This document shows, piece after piece, positions 50,209-59,843 of a stretch of 64,000 bases of DNA; positions within the stretch are counted from its first letter, which is position 1, and every line of letters begins with the position of its first letter. Source of the DNA: Pseudomonas mucoides (GTDB lineage: Bacteria > Pseudomonadota > Gammaproteobacteria > Pseudomonadales > Pseudomonadaceae); the NCBI RefSeq assembly GCF_015461845.1, contig NZ_JACOPW010000004.1, forward strand, positions 310,001 to 374,000, written 5' to 3'. The notes beneath the pieces were generated by a model. The model had not been told where the DNA came from, did no database searches, and was given only the letters and a program-made list of their open reading frames with translations. The position numbers were made by a program, and so were the translations under genes.

Positions 50209-51711
50209 ATGCCAGTGAGCCCCCCCCAACACCTATCAGGCAAGACCGGACGACCTGAGCTCATGGTGATGCTTGGCAGCCTGCTGACGGTGATCGCGAT
50301 TCTCAGCATCGTCGCGTTTCTGCTGATCCGCGAACACGCCAACGCCCAGCAGGCCGCCACCCGCGGCGCGACCACCATTGCGCAGTTGATCGACGCAGAC
50401 GTGCTGCGCACCGTCGAGCTCTACGACTTGACCCTGCAAGGCCTGATTGCCGCGTCGCAGCGCGAAGACCTGAAACAGGTTTCGCCGCAGATTCGCCATC
50501 TGGTGCTGTTCGATCGCTCCACCACCGCGCGCTTCAAGGGCGATATTTTGTTGTTGGACAAGCACGGGGACGTCCTCGCCGACTCATCGCTGATCGATCC
50601 CAAGCCCGGCAACTTTGCGGACCGCGACTATTTCCTCGCCCATGCGTTTAACAGTGACACCGGCATGTTCATCAGCCGGCCATTCAAGCCCCGCTGCGAC
50701 TGCGACGACAGCGAGGAATGGCGGATCAGCTTCAGTCGACGCATCTCCTCGTCCACTGGCGAGTTTCTCGGCGTCGCCGTGGCATCGATGCGCCTCGCGT
50801 ACTTCGAACAATTATTCAACAGCCTGGACATCGGCAACGACAGCACCCTGAGCATCATCAATGACGACGGCATTCTGCTCGCACAAAAACCTCATCTGAT
50901 CAACGACCCCATCGGCAAGAACTTCGCCGGCAGGCCCAATGTCATGCGCATCCTGCGTGAGGGCGCGGGCAGCTTCGACAGCGTGTCGAGCGTCGATCAT
51001 CTACAACGCCTGTACACCTTTTCCAGGGTCGGCAACCTGCCGTTGACGGTCATCGTCGCGCTCTCCGGCAACGAAGTGTTCGCCACCTGGAAGCGCACCG
51101 CGATTGTCATCAGCGGTGCCACCGGCGTGCTGTGCATCGGCCTGCTCTGGCTGACCTGGTTGCTGTGCCGCGAGCTACGCCTGCGCCATCACGCCGAACA
51201 GGAGTTGGCGCTTTTGGCCGCCACCGATGCCCTGACCGGTGTCGCCAACCGCCGAACCCTGGATCAGACCCTGCGCCATGAGTGGTTTCGCGCTCAACGC
51301 TCGGGTAAGCCGCTGTCGGTGCTGATGGTTGATGCAGACCACTTCAAGGCGTTCAACGATCGCCATGGCCATCAGGGTGGCGATGATGCGTTGCGGGCCG
51401 TGGCCAAGGTGATCTGCGCCAATGTACGGCGGCCCGGGGACCTGGTGGCGCGGTATGGCGGTGAGGAGTTCTCGGTGATCCTGGCGGAAACGGACAACGC
51501 AGGGGCCCGGCAGATTGCCGAAAAAATCCGCGTGGCAGTGGAGCAGATGCCATTGGTGGCGGGGGCGGAAACACCGATCACTGTCAGTATCGGGATCAGT
51601 ACCTGGACGACGGAAAAGGAAATCAGTCTGGAGCAGTTGCTGTTTATGGCGGACAAAGCGCTGTATCAGGCCAAGGAAGGTGGGCGCAATCGGGTGGTGA
51701 CTGCGCAGTGA
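50209..51711 (+). CDS. Membrane diguanylate cyclase with Cache sensor domain
   Basis: 500 residues. Membrane segment about 20-42, a periplasmic double-Cache-like domain (about 55-290; ADRDYFLAHAF, GMFISRPF, RRISSSTGEFLGVAVASM), second segment about 300-325, then a GGDEF domain (about 345-500) with active-site YGGEEFSVILAE. Cache domains sense small molecules outside the cytoplasm; the product should be cyclic di-GMP. The region has a Cys pair (RCDCDD) of unclear meaning. Confidence 0.92.
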   Translation: MPVSPPQHLSGKTGRPELMVMLGSLLTVIAILSIVAFLLIREHANAQQAATRGATTIAQLIDADVLRTVELYDLTLQGLIAASQREDLKQVSPQIRHLVLFDRSTTARFKGDILLLDKHGDVLADSSLIDPKPGNFADRDYFLAHAFNSDTGMFISRPFKPRCDCDDSEEWRISFSRRISSSTGEFLGVAVASMRLAYFEQLFNSLDIGNDSTLSIINDDGILLAQKPHLINDPIGKNFAGRPNVMRILREGAGSFDSVSSVDHLQRLYTFSRVGNLPLTVIVALSGNEVFATWKRTAIVISGATGVLCIGLLWLTWLLCRELRLRHHAEQELALLAATDALTGVANRRTLDQTLRHEWFRAQRSGKPLSVLMVDADHFKAFNDRHGHQGGDDALRAVAKVICANVRRPGDLVARYGGEEFSVILAETDNAGARQIAEKIRVAVEQMPLVAGAETPITVSIGISTWTTEKEISLEQLLFMADKALYQAKEGGRNRVVTAQ

Positions 51712-51730
51712 GTCCTGCGTTGCAGCGCAG

Positions 51731-51833
51731 GGCCTCATCGCGGGCAAGCCCGGCTCCCACAAGTAATGCGTCGGACCTAAATCTGTGGCTCTCCAAATAA
51801 CCTGTGGGAGCCGGGCTTGCCCGCGATGAGGCC
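51731..51833. repeat. REPIN of the GCGGGCAAGCCCG family
   Basis: CATCGCGGGCAAGCCCGGCT at the left and the inverse GAGCCGGGCTTGCCCGCGAT-type string at the right, separated by about 45 bp. Same core as the single REP at 7364-7391. Confidence 0.85.
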
Positions 51834-51865
51834 GGAACGAACATCGCACGATTTTCCCAGGGGCA

Positions 51866-51894
51866 TAAAAAAAGGCCACCCGAAGGCAGCCTTT
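51866..51894 (-). terminator. Intrinsic terminator after lpxC
   Basis: On the minus strand AAAGGCTGCC-TTCG-GGTGGCCTTT gives a 10-bp stem (two G-U pairs) with a TTCG tetraloop and a T run. It ends the mur-fts-lpxC cluster. Confidence 0.9.
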
Positions 51895-51916
51895 AAAAAC
51901 TAGAGAGGTTTTTTGC

Positions 51917-52828
51917 TTACACGGCCGCGACGGGACGCATGTAAGAGATCGGTGCAGTGCTGGCGTCTTCGAAAGTCACGACTTCCCAAGCATCTGTCTG
52001 CTCAATCAACTTGCGCAGCAGCTGGTTGTTCAATGCATGTCCGGACTTGAAGCCCTTGAACTCACCAATCAGGCTATTGCCCAGCAGGTAGAGGTCACCA
52101 ATTGCATCGAGGATCTTGTGCTTCACGAATTCGTCTTCATAGCGAAGACCGTCTTCGTTCAGTACGCCATCCGCGTCGACCACAATAGCGTTTTCAACAC
52201 TGCCGCCGAGTGCGAGGTTGTGCTTGCGCAGGTACTCGATATCACTCATGAAACCAAAGGTACGGGCGCGGCTGACTTCTTTTACGAACGAAGTGCTGGA
52301 AAAATCCACGCTTGCACTTTGTGTGCGGTCACGGAAAACCGGGTGATCGAAATCGATCTCGAAGCTCACCTTGAAACCTTCGAAAGGGACGAAAGTGGCG
52401 CGCTTGTCGCCATCTTCCACTGTCACTTCCCGCAGGATCCGGATGAACTTCTTGGCTGCGTCCTGTTCTTCCAGGCCGGCCGACTGAATCAGGAATACGA
52501 AAGGTCCAGCGCTACCATCCATGATCGGTACTTCGGACGCGGAGAGCTCGACGTAGGCGTTATCGATGCCCAGGCCAGCCATGGCCGAGAGCAAGTGCTC
52601 CACCGTGTCCACTTTGACGTCACCGTTAACCAGTGTGGTCGACATAGTGGTTTCGCCAACGTTTTCTGCGCGAGCAGGAATCTGCACCACAGGATCGAGG
52701 TCAGCACGACAAAACACGATGCCGGTGTCGATAGGCGCGGGCTTGAGGGTCAGGTATACCTTCTCCCCGGAGTGCAGGCCTACACCTGTGGCACGGATAA
52801 TATTTTTCAGTGTGCGTTGTTTAATCAT
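51917..52828 (-). CDS. lpxC: UDP-3-O-acyl-N-acetylglucosamine deacetylase
   Basis: LpxC is the committed, zinc-dependent step of lipid A synthesis. 303 residues with TVEHLLSAMAGLGIDNAYVE (zinc His), MDGSAGPFVF and HKILDAIGDLYLLG (second zinc His and Asp). Length normal for Pseudomonas. It follows ftsZ by 112 bp with no terminator visible, then a strong terminator. Confidence 0.97.
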   Translation of the reverse strand: MIKQRTLKNIIRATGVGLHSGEKVYLTLKPAPIDTGIVFCRADLDPVVQIPARAENVGETTMSTTLVNGDVKVDTVEHLLSAMAGLGIDNAYVELSASEVPIMDGSAGPFVFLIQSAGLEEQDAAKKFIRILREVTVEDGDKRATFVPFEGFKVSFEIDFDHPVFRDRTQSASVDFSSTSFVKEVSRARTFGFMSDIEYLRKHNLALGGSVENAIVVDADGVLNEDGLRYEDEFVKHKILDAIGDLYLLGNSLIGEFKGFKSGHALNNQLLRKLIEQTDAWEVVTFEDASTAPISYMRPVAAV

Positions 52829-52940
52829 GGCTTGGGCCGCTTCAGCGCAAATTGCGAACTGGTATCAACAAAGGCTGGCGATGATAGCAGACCAGACCTT
52901 TGCTGAACACCAATCAACTTCATAGCCCTGATACATTCCA

Positions 52941-54134
52941 TCAATCAGCCTGACGACGCAGGAAAGCCGGGATGTCCAGGTAGTCCAGATCATCTTGCGG
53001 ATTCATCTTCGCGGCAGTCGCAGCACCGGCCTGAGCCTGGTTGCGCATGACGGTCGGACGGTCCAGGTCACGGTAGTTCACCGCTGGCTGTTCCTGACGA
53101 GCGGGCGCCGATTGTTGCGGCTGGGAGGCCATCGAGGTGTGAACGGTGTTGTCGATGACCTTCACAGGCTTCTCGATTTTCGCGCCCAGACCGGTAGCAA
53201 CCACAGTCACGTGCAGCTCGTCGCGCATGTCCGGATCGATAACGGTACCGACCTTGACCATGGCGTGCTCGGAAGCGAAGGCTTCGATGATGCTACCCAC
53301 GTCGGAGTACTCACCCAGGGACAGGTCAGGACCGGCGGTGATGTTCACCAGGATGCCGCGTGCACCTTGCAGGTTCACGTCTTCGAGCAACGGGTTGCGG
53401 ATGGCCGCTTCGGTGGCCTCGCGTGCACGGTTCGGACCGCTGGCGCAGCCAGTGCCCATCATCGCCATGCCCATTTCGCTCATCACGGTACGGACGTCGG
53501 CGAAGTCGACGTTGATCATGCCCGGACGCTTGATGATGTCGGAGATACCGCGAACGGCACCGGCCAGTACATCGTCAGCCTTGGCGAATGCGGACAGCAG
53601 GCTTGCGTCCTTGCCAAGGATGGTCAGCAGTTTCTCGTTGGGAATGGTGATCAACGAGTCGACGCTTTCGGACAGCAGACGGATGCCTTCGTCCGCGATC
53701 TGCATGCGCTTGCGGCCTTCGAACGGGAACGGACGAGTCACCACCGCAACGGTGAGGATCCCCATTTCCTTGGCCACTTCGGCAATGATTGGCGCCGCAC
53801 CGGTACCGGTACCGCCGCCCATGCCAGTGGTGATGAACACCATGTTGGTGCCCTGCAGGACTTCGGCAATGCGCTCACGGTCTTCGAGAGCGGCCTGACG
53901 ACCTACTTCAGGGTTGGCGCCGGCGCCCAGACCTTTGGTCACACCGGTACCCAGTTGCAGGATGGTCCGCGCGCCGATGGATTTCAGCGCCTGGGCATCA
54001 GTGTTGGCGCAGATGAATTCAACGCCTTCAATGTTGCTCTTGACCATGTGGTTGACAGCGTTGCCGCCGCCTCCGCCAACACCGATAACTTTAATAACCG
54101 GGCTTGCGGGGATGTTGTCTACGAGTTCGAACAT
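52941..54134 (-). CDS. ftsZ: Cell division GTPase FtsZ
   Basis: FtsZ polymerises at mid-cell to form the Z ring. 397 residues: GTPase domain with tubulin signature GMGGGTGTGAAP and NTDAQAL, T7-loop region VDFADVRTVM, a flexible linker rich in Gln/Ala/Pro (about 318-380) and the conserved C-terminal peptide LDYLDIPAFLRRQAD that binds FtsA and ZipA. 71 bp after ftsA. Confidence 0.98.
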   Translation of the reverse strand: MFELVDNIPASPVIKVIGVGGGGGNAVNHMVKSNIEGVEFICANTDAQALKSIGARTILQLGTGVTKGLGAGANPEVGRQAALEDRERIAEVLQGTNMVFITTGMGGGTGTGAAPIIAEVAKEMGILTVAVVTRPFPFEGRKRMQIADEGIRLLSESVDSLITIPNEKLLTILGKDASLLSAFAKADDVLAGAVRGISDIIKRPGMINVDFADVRTVMSEMGMAMMGTGCASGPNRAREATEAAIRNPLLEDVNLQGARGILVNITAGPDLSLGEYSDVGSIIEAFASEHAMVKVGTVIDPDMRDELHVTVVATGLGAKIEKPVKVIDNTVHTSMASQPQQSAPARQEQPAVNYRDLDRPTVMRNQAQAGAATAAKMNPQDDLDYLDIPAFLRRQAD

Positions 54135-54205
54135 TTTCCCTCTCCTTTACGTTCTCTAGTTTTTTCGCCTACTGCCTGTATCTACAACGGTGCTGCGATA
54201 AATCT

Positions 54206-55465
54206 TTAGAAGTTGCCTTGTACCCAGCTCTTGATGCGATCGAGCAAGGCGGCTTTCGGTTCTTCATTGCTGTAGCTGTCACGGCTGCTGATGCCCGAGA
54301 ACGAAATCCCGTCGGACTGCTTTTGCAGGCCGTACATCAACAGGCCAACGCCGGTGGAATAAATCGGGTTGCGGACCACGTCGTCCAGGCCCTTGACGCC
54401 ATGCGGCACGCCCAGGCGGACCGGCATGTGGAAAATCTCTTCAGCCAGTTCGGTGGCGCCTTCCATCTTCGACGTACCGCCGGTCAGCACGATGCCGGCC
54501 GGGATCAGGTCTTCGTAGCCGCTGCGACGCAGTTCAGCCTGGATCAGCGTGAACAGCTCGTCGTAACGCGGCTCGACCACTTCGGCCAGGGCCTGACGGG
54601 ACAGCTCGCGTGGAGGACGGTCGCCAACGCTTGGGACCTTGATGGTTTCACCGGCACCGGCCAGCTTGGCCAGGGCGCAGGCGTAGCGAATCTTGATTTC
54701 TTCGGCGTACTGGGTCGGGGTGCGCAACGCCATGGCGATGTCGTTGGTCACCTGATCACCCGCAATCGGGATCACCGCAGTGTGGCGGATTGCGCCTTCG
54801 GTGAAGATGGCGATGTCGGTGGTGCCGCCGCCGATGTCCACCAGGCACACGCCCAGCTCTTTCTCGTCGTCGGTCAGCACCGAGTAGGCCGAGGCCAGTT
54901 GCTCAAGAATGATGTCGTCGATTTCCAGACCGCAGCGACGCACGCATTTTTCAATGTTCTGTGCGGCGTTGACGGCGCAGGTGACCACATGGACCTTGGC
55001 TTCCAGACGCACGCCTGACATGCCCAGTGGCTCGCGAACGCCTTCCTGGTTATCGATCACGTAATCCTGCGGCAGGGTGTGCAGCACGCGCTGGTCAGCC
55101 GGGATCGCCACAGCCTGGGCAGCGTCGAGAACGCGCTCAAGGTCGGCCGAGCTGACTTCGCGATCACGAATCGCCACGATGCCGTGGGAGTTCAGGCTGC
55201 GGATGTGATTGCCGGCCACGCCGACAAACGCCGAGTGAATGCGGCAACCGGCCATCAGCTGCGCTTCTTCGATGGCGCGCTGGATCGACTGAACGGTGGA
55301 CTCGATGTTCACCACCACGCCTTTCTTCAGGCCACGGGACGGATGAGTACCGATCCCGACGATTTCCAGCGTGCCGTCGTCCGAAACCTCGCCGACCAGC
55401 GCCACCACCTTGGAGGTGCCGATATCGAGACCGACGATCATTTTGCCGCTTTGCACGTTTGCCAT
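54206..55465 (-). CDS. ftsA: Cell division protein FtsA
   Basis: An actin-like ATPase that tethers FtsZ to the membrane. 419 residues starting MANVQSGKMIVGLDIGTSKV (phosphate 1 motif), VDIGGGTTDIAIF (phosphate 2), TGGTSKMEGATELAEEIF and a C-terminal amphipathic helix LLDRIKSWVQGNF. 15 bp after ftsQ. Confidence 0.98.
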   Translation of the reverse strand: MANVQSGKMIVGLDIGTSKVVALVGEVSDDGTLEIVGIGTHPSRGLKKGVVVNIESTVQSIQRAIEEAQLMAGCRIHSAFVGVAGNHIRSLNSHGIVAIRDREVSSADLERVLDAAQAVAIPADQRVLHTLPQDYVIDNQEGVREPLGMSGVRLEAKVHVVTCAVNAAQNIEKCVRRCGLEIDDIILEQLASAYSVLTDDEKELGVCLVDIGGGTTDIAIFTEGAIRHTAVIPIAGDQVTNDIAMALRTPTQYAEEIKIRYACALAKLAGAGETIKVPSVGDRPPRELSRQALAEVVEPRYDELFTLIQAELRRSGYEDLIPAGIVLTGGTSKMEGATELAEEIFHMPVRLGVPHGVKGLDDVVRNPIYSTGVGLLMYGLQKQSDGISFSGISSRDSYSNEEPKAALLDRIKSWVQGNF

Positions 55466-55480
55466 GGGTCCTGCCTCTTC

Positions 55481-56350
55481 TTAATTCTTCGCGACAGCGG
55501 GTTGGGCTGTCGTGGGCGCTACAGGTTCCCGCCAGCCAACAGCGAGGCCGTTGGCGTAGCGCAGATCGATGCGCGCAATGTTCGTAATCTGTTCTTTGAG
55601 CGTCTTGTCATAGATGGCAATGAAACGGCGCATCTTCTCCACCAGGTTGCCGCGCCCCAGCAGCAGTTCGATCCCCGGGCCGGCACTGCCGGCGCCGGTG
55701 GTCAGGAACCAGCTGCCGCGTTCACGCAACTCCAGGCGTGCAATCGAGAAGCCCAGCGGCCTGAGCATCTGGCTCAGCACCTGGTATTGCTGCATGACCT
55801 GCTGTTGAGCCCGTTGTGGGCCGAACAGCTGCGGCAAATGTTCGTAGTTCGCCAGTTCACGCGGGGTGAACGCCTGGCCCTGGTTGTTCAACAGCGACTC
55901 ATCGCCCCAACGGGCCACCGGCAGTTGTTCTTCCAGGCGGATCACCACCTGATCCGGCCACACCCGACGCACTTCGGCGTGGGCAATCCATGGCATCGTC
56001 TCAAGCTCGGTGCGCATGCTTTCCAGGTCGATGGTGAAGAAGCTCGACGCCACGTACGGGGCGATCCGCTGCTGCACGGCTTGCTGGCTGATGTAACTCA
56101 AGTCACCCTGCACGTTGATCTTGGTGATCGGCCGGTCGGCGTACGGCAGCAAACGCTGTGCGCCTTCGTAAGTGCCAAACCCCAGTGCAACCAACAGCAC
56201 TGGCCAGAACAACGCTTTGAGAAAACCAAAATTGGCTTTCGGCAGGCGCATCGACATCGGCTCTTTGGCCACCATTCGGCTGGCACCCCGTGGCACCGGC
56301 TTGCGGCCGGGTGCTGGGGGTGGCTGATGTCTTAGCTGCGCGCCTTGCAT
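55481..56350 (-). CDS. ftsQ: Cell division protein FtsQ
   Basis: FtsQ links early and late divisome proteins. 289 residues: basic cytoplasmic start, one membrane segment (about 45-65, KALFWPVLLVALGFG), POTRA domain (ITKINVQGDLSYISQQAV) and beta domain. The ATG at 56350 with GAGGG upstream is used; it lies 4 bp after the ddlB stop. Confidence 0.95.
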   Translation of the reverse strand: MQGAQLRHQPPPAPGRKPVPRGASRMVAKEPMSMRLPKANFGFLKALFWPVLLVALGFGTYEGAQRLLPYADRPITKINVQGDLSYISQQAVQQRIAPYVASSFFTIDLESMRTELETMPWIAHAEVRRVWPDQVVIRLEEQLPVARWGDESLLNNQGQAFTPRELANYEHLPQLFGPQRAQQQVMQQYQVLSQMLRPLGFSIARLELRERGSWFLTTGAGSAGPGIELLLGRGNLVEKMRRFIAIYDKTLKEQITNIARIDLRYANGLAVGWREPVAPTTAQPAVAKN

Positions 56351-56354
56351 GGTC

Positions 56355-57323
56355 TTACCCTCGCGGCTCGTTATTGCCGGCAATGCTGGCGGCCAAAATC
56401 GCCAGAACCAGTTGCTGGAAATCCAGACCGGCGGCACGGGCCGCCATCGGCACCAGGCTGTGATCGGTCATGCCCGGCGCGGTGTTCACTTCCAGGAACC
56501 AGAACTGCCCGTCAGCGTCCTGCATCACGTCTGCCCTGCCCCAACCGGCGATACCCAGCGCCTCGCAGGCTTTCGCCGTGAGGTCCATGAGTTCCTTTTC
56601 CTTGGTACTGTCGAGCCCGCATGGAATGCGGTACTGGGTGTCGTTGGCGATGTACTTGGCGTCGTAGTCGTAGAAGCTGTGCGTCGTGCCCAGGGCAATC
56701 GGAGGCAACACCTGGTCACGCAGGGTGGCGATGGTGAACTCCGGACCGTGAATCCATTGCTCGACCAACACTTGCGAATCGTAGGTACTGGCCGCTTTCC
56801 AGGCGTCGATCAACTCGGACGCAGAACTCACTTTGGCCATACCGATACTTGAACCTTCATGCGCCGGTTTGACGATCAAAGGGAAGCCCAGTTCCGTCGC
56901 TGCCGAAATACAATCGGCCTCGCTGCTCAACACGGCATGGCGCGGCGTCGGAATACCCAGGCTGTGCCAGACCTGCTTGGTGCGCAGTTTGTCCATGGCC
57001 AGTGCCGAAGCCAGAATGCCGCTGCCGGTGTACGGAATGCCCAGGCATTCGAGCAGGCCCTGCATGCTGCCGTCTTCACCGCCACGACCGTGAAGAATGA
57101 TGAAGGCGCGGTCGATTTTTTCGTTGAGCAAACGCTGCAACAGGTCATCGCCGACGTCGAGGCCGAACGCATCCACACCAGCACTTTGCAGTGCAGCGAG
57201 GACCGCGTTACCGGACTTCAGCGAAACCTCACGCTCGGCACTCTTGCCGCCGAACAGCACGGCGACGCGGCCGAAGTCTTTCGGCGCGATGGTGGAGACG
57301 AGATTGGCGTAAGCAGCAGTCAT
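56355..57323 (-). CDS. ddlB: D-alanine--D-alanine ligase B
   Basis: Ddl joins two D-alanines for the peptidoglycan stem. 322 residues with VAVLFGGKSAEREVSLKSG, LHGRGGEDGSMQGLLE, KPAHEGSSIGM and FLEVNTAPGMTDHSLVP, the ATP-grasp motifs. The ATG at 57323 overlaps the murC stop as ATGA. Confidence 0.97.
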   Translation of the reverse strand: MTAAYANLVSTIAPKDFGRVAVLFGGKSAEREVSLKSGNAVLAALQSAGVDAFGLDVGDDLLQRLLNEKIDRAFIILHGRGGEDGSMQGLLECLGIPYTGSGILASALAMDKLRTKQVWHSLGIPTPRHAVLSSEADCISAATELGFPLIVKPAHEGSSIGMAKVSSASELIDAWKAASTYDSQVLVEQWIHGPEFTIATLRDQVLPPIALGTTHSFYDYDAKYIANDTQYRIPCGLDSTKEKELMDLTAKACEALGIAGWGRADVMQDADGQFWFLEVNTAPGMTDHSLVPMAARAAGLDFQQLVLAILAASIAGNNEPRG

Positions 57324-58780
57324 TTCAACTTCCCCACGGCAGGTGCAGCAACGGCACCCGCGAACAACGGACTGTTCAACAGTTTTGGTGCGAGACCGCC
57401 GATATCACCGGCGCCCTGGCACAACAGGATGTCGCCGGCACGCAGCAGCGGCTTGACCAGCGGCGCGAGGTCGACACCACGCTCGATGTAGATCGGGTCC
57501 AGCTGACCGCGCTGACGGATGCTGTTGCACAACTTGCGGCTGTCAGCGCCCGGGATCGGCTCTTCGCCGGCCGGATACACTTCCATCAGCAGCAGGACGT
57601 TGGCGTCGGCCAGTACATTGACGAAATCGTCGTACAGGTCGCGGGTGCGGCTGTAACGGTGCGGCTGGTAAACCATCACCAGGCGGCGCTCCGGCCATCC
57701 ACCGCGTACGGCCTTGATCACGGCGGCAACTTCGGTCGGGTGGTGACCGTAGTCGTCGACCAGCATCACGTTGCCGCCTTCGACCGGCAGTTCGCCGTAG
57801 ACCTGGAAGCGTCGGCCGACACCCTGGAACCCGGACAGGCCCTGGACGATGGCTTCATCGCTGACGCCCTCGTCAGAGGCGATGCAGATGGTCGCCAGCG
57901 CGTTCAATACGTTGTGGTTGCCCGGCATGTTCACCGAGACATCCAGCGGCTCGCGTTCAGGGCGCAGCACGGTGAAGAAGGTCTGCATGCCCTGCTGACG
58001 CACATTGATCGCGCGCACGTCGCAGTCATCGCCGAAGCCGTAGGTGACAGTCGGGCGCTTGACCAGCGGGAGAATTTCACGCACCACCGGATCGTCCAGG
58101 CACACCACGGCCAAACCGTAGAACGGCAGGTTGTGGAGGAACTCGACGAAGGTTTTCTTCAGTTTGTTGAAGTCACCGTCGTAGGTCGCCATGTGGTCGG
58201 CGTCGATATTGGTGACCACGGCCACCAGCGGCTGCAAGTGCAGGAAACTGGCGTCGCTTTCGTCGGCTTCGGCGATCAGGTAACGGCTGGTGCCGAGCTG
58301 GGCATTGGTGCCCGCGGCATTCAGGCGGCCACCGATGACGAACGTCGGGTCCAGGCCACCGGCCGCGAACACCGAAGCGATCAGGCTGGTGGTGGTGGTT
58401 TTGCCGTGGGTACCGGCGACGGCGATACCGTGGCGGTAACGCATCAGCTCGGCCAGCATCTCGGCGCGCGGCACCACCGGGATACGGCGTTCCAACGCAG
58501 TCGCGACTTCCGGGTTGGAGGTGTTGACGGCACTCGACACCACCAGCACATCGGCAGCCGCGGCGTTTTCGGCGCGGTGGCCGATAAAGATATGCGCGCC
58601 GAAAGATTCCAGGCGCTCGGTAACCGGCGAGGCTTTCAGGTCGGAACCGGACACTTCATAGCCCAGGTTCAACAACACTTCGGCGATCCCGCACATGCCC
58701 ACTCCGCCGATGCCCACGAAGTGGATTTTACGGATGCGGCGCATTTCCGGTTGCGGCATGGCTTTCTGATTCTCAACCAT
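57320..58780 (-). CDS. murC: UDP-N-acetylmuramate--L-alanine ligase
   Basis: MurC adds L-Ala to UDP-MurNAc. 486 residues with IHFVGIGGVGMCGIAEVLL, the ATP loop GTHGKTTTTSL, and EADESDASFL. The ATG at 58780 has GGAGGTGG upstream and overlaps the murG stop by 8 bp. Confidence 0.97.
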   Translation of the reverse strand: MVENQKAMPQPEMRRIRKIHFVGIGGVGMCGIAEVLLNLGYEVSGSDLKASPVTERLESFGAHIFIGHRAENAAAADVLVVSSAVNTSNPEVATALERRIPVVPRAEMLAELMRYRHGIAVAGTHGKTTTTSLIASVFAAGGLDPTFVIGGRLNAAGTNAQLGTSRYLIAEADESDASFLHLQPLVAVVTNIDADHMATYDGDFNKLKKTFVEFLHNLPFYGLAVVCLDDPVVREILPLVKRPTVTYGFGDDCDVRAINVRQQGMQTFFTVLRPEREPLDVSVNMPGNHNVLNALATICIASDEGVSDEAIVQGLSGFQGVGRRFQVYGELPVEGGNVMLVDDYGHHPTEVAAVIKAVRGGWPERRLVMVYQPHRYSRTRDLYDDFVNVLADANVLLLMEVYPAGEEPIPGADSRKLCNSIRQRGQLDPIYIERGVDLAPLVKPLLRAGDILLCQGAGDIGGLAPKLLNSPLFAGAVAAPAVGKLK

Positions 58781-59843
58781 GAGCCACCTCCAGGCAGGTA
58801 TCGACCACGTTACGGGTGGCATCGGGTTTGGCCAGGCGGCGTGCCGCGTTAGCCATATCGTTGAGTCGTTGTGGTTGCATCAGGACCTCTGTCAGGCGAG
58901 CGGCAAGATCCGCTGCGCCAGTCGTTCTTTGCGGCATCAGGAAGGCAGCGCCTTCACGGGCCAAATAATCGGCGTTGCGGGTCTGGTGATCGTCGATCGC
59001 GTGGGGCAAAGGCACCAGCATCGAGGGCAGACCGGCGGCGGCCAGTTCACTGATGGTCAGCGCGCCTGCGCGGCACACCACCAGGTCGGCCCAGCCATAG
59101 GCTTGGGCCATGTCTTTGATGAAAGGCTGCACTTGCGCCTCGACGCCAGCCGCGCGATAGCGCTCTGCAGTCACTTCATCGTGGTTTTTACCGGCCTGAT
59201 GAAACACTTCCGGACGCAGGTCGGGGGCGACTTGCGACAAGGCTTCAGGCAGCAATTTGTTCAACGGTTCTGCGCCCAGGCTTCCACCCAGGATCAGCAA
59301 ACGCGCCTTGCGACCGGCCAGGGCTGGTCGCGCCGTTTCGAGGAACAGCTCGGTGCGCACCGGGTTACCGGTGGTCCGACGGCTGTCCGACAGGGTAAAG
59401 GTGTCGGGGAACGCTTCACAGACTCGGGCGGCCAACGGCACCAGCAACCGATTGGCGGTACCGGCCACGGCGTTCTGTTCGTGAACGATCACCGGCACAC
59501 CGGCCAGTTTGGCGGCAACTCCACCAGGGCCGGTCACGTAACCACCGAAGCCGACCACACACACTGGCCGCAGCTGACGAATGATCGCCCGCGCCTGCCA
59601 GACGGATTTAAGCAACATGAACGGTGCCTTGAGCAGGGACAATTTGCCCTTGCCGCGCAAGCCACTGGCGTTGATCCGGTGCAGTTCGATCCCGGCCATC
59701 GGCACCAGGTCGTTCTCGATGCCGCGCGGCGTCCCGAGCCAATGCACGGTGTAACCGCGGGCCTGGAATTCGCGAGCGCAGGCCAGTGCCGGGAAAACGT
59801 GCCCCCCGGTGCCGCCCGCCATGATCAATACGTTAGCGCCCAT
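58773..59843 (-). CDS. murG: UDP-GlcNAc--lipid I N-acetylglucosaminyltransferase
   Basis: MurG turns lipid I into lipid II at the inner membrane face. 356 residues: MAGGTGGHVFPALA, VGFGGYVTGPGGVAAKL, HEQNAVAGTANRLL, LILGGSLGAEPLN and CRAGALTISELAAAGLPS. The ATG at 59843 sits inside the end of ftsW (11-bp overlap). Confidence 0.97.
   Translation of the reverse strand: MGANVLIMAGGTGGHVFPALACAREFQARGYTVHWLGTPRGIENDLVPMAGIELHRINASGLRGKGKLSLLKAPFMLLKSVWQARAIIRQLRPVCVVGFGGYVTGPGGVAAKLAGVPVIVHEQNAVAGTANRLLVPLAARVCEAFPDTFTLSDSRRTTGNPVRTELFLETARPALAGRKARLLILGGSLGAEPLNKLLPEALSQVAPDLRPEVFHQAGKNHDEVTAERYRAAGVEAQVQPFIKDMAQAYGWADLVVCRAGALTISELAAAGLPSMLVPLPHAIDDHQTRNADYLAREGAAFLMPQRTTGAADLAARLTEVLMQPQRLNDMANAARRLAKPDATRNVVDTCLEVAHG

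Noticed and set aside
57191..58852. A 553-codon plus-strand frame
   Set aside because: Opposite murC; no domain, composition of an antisense frame.
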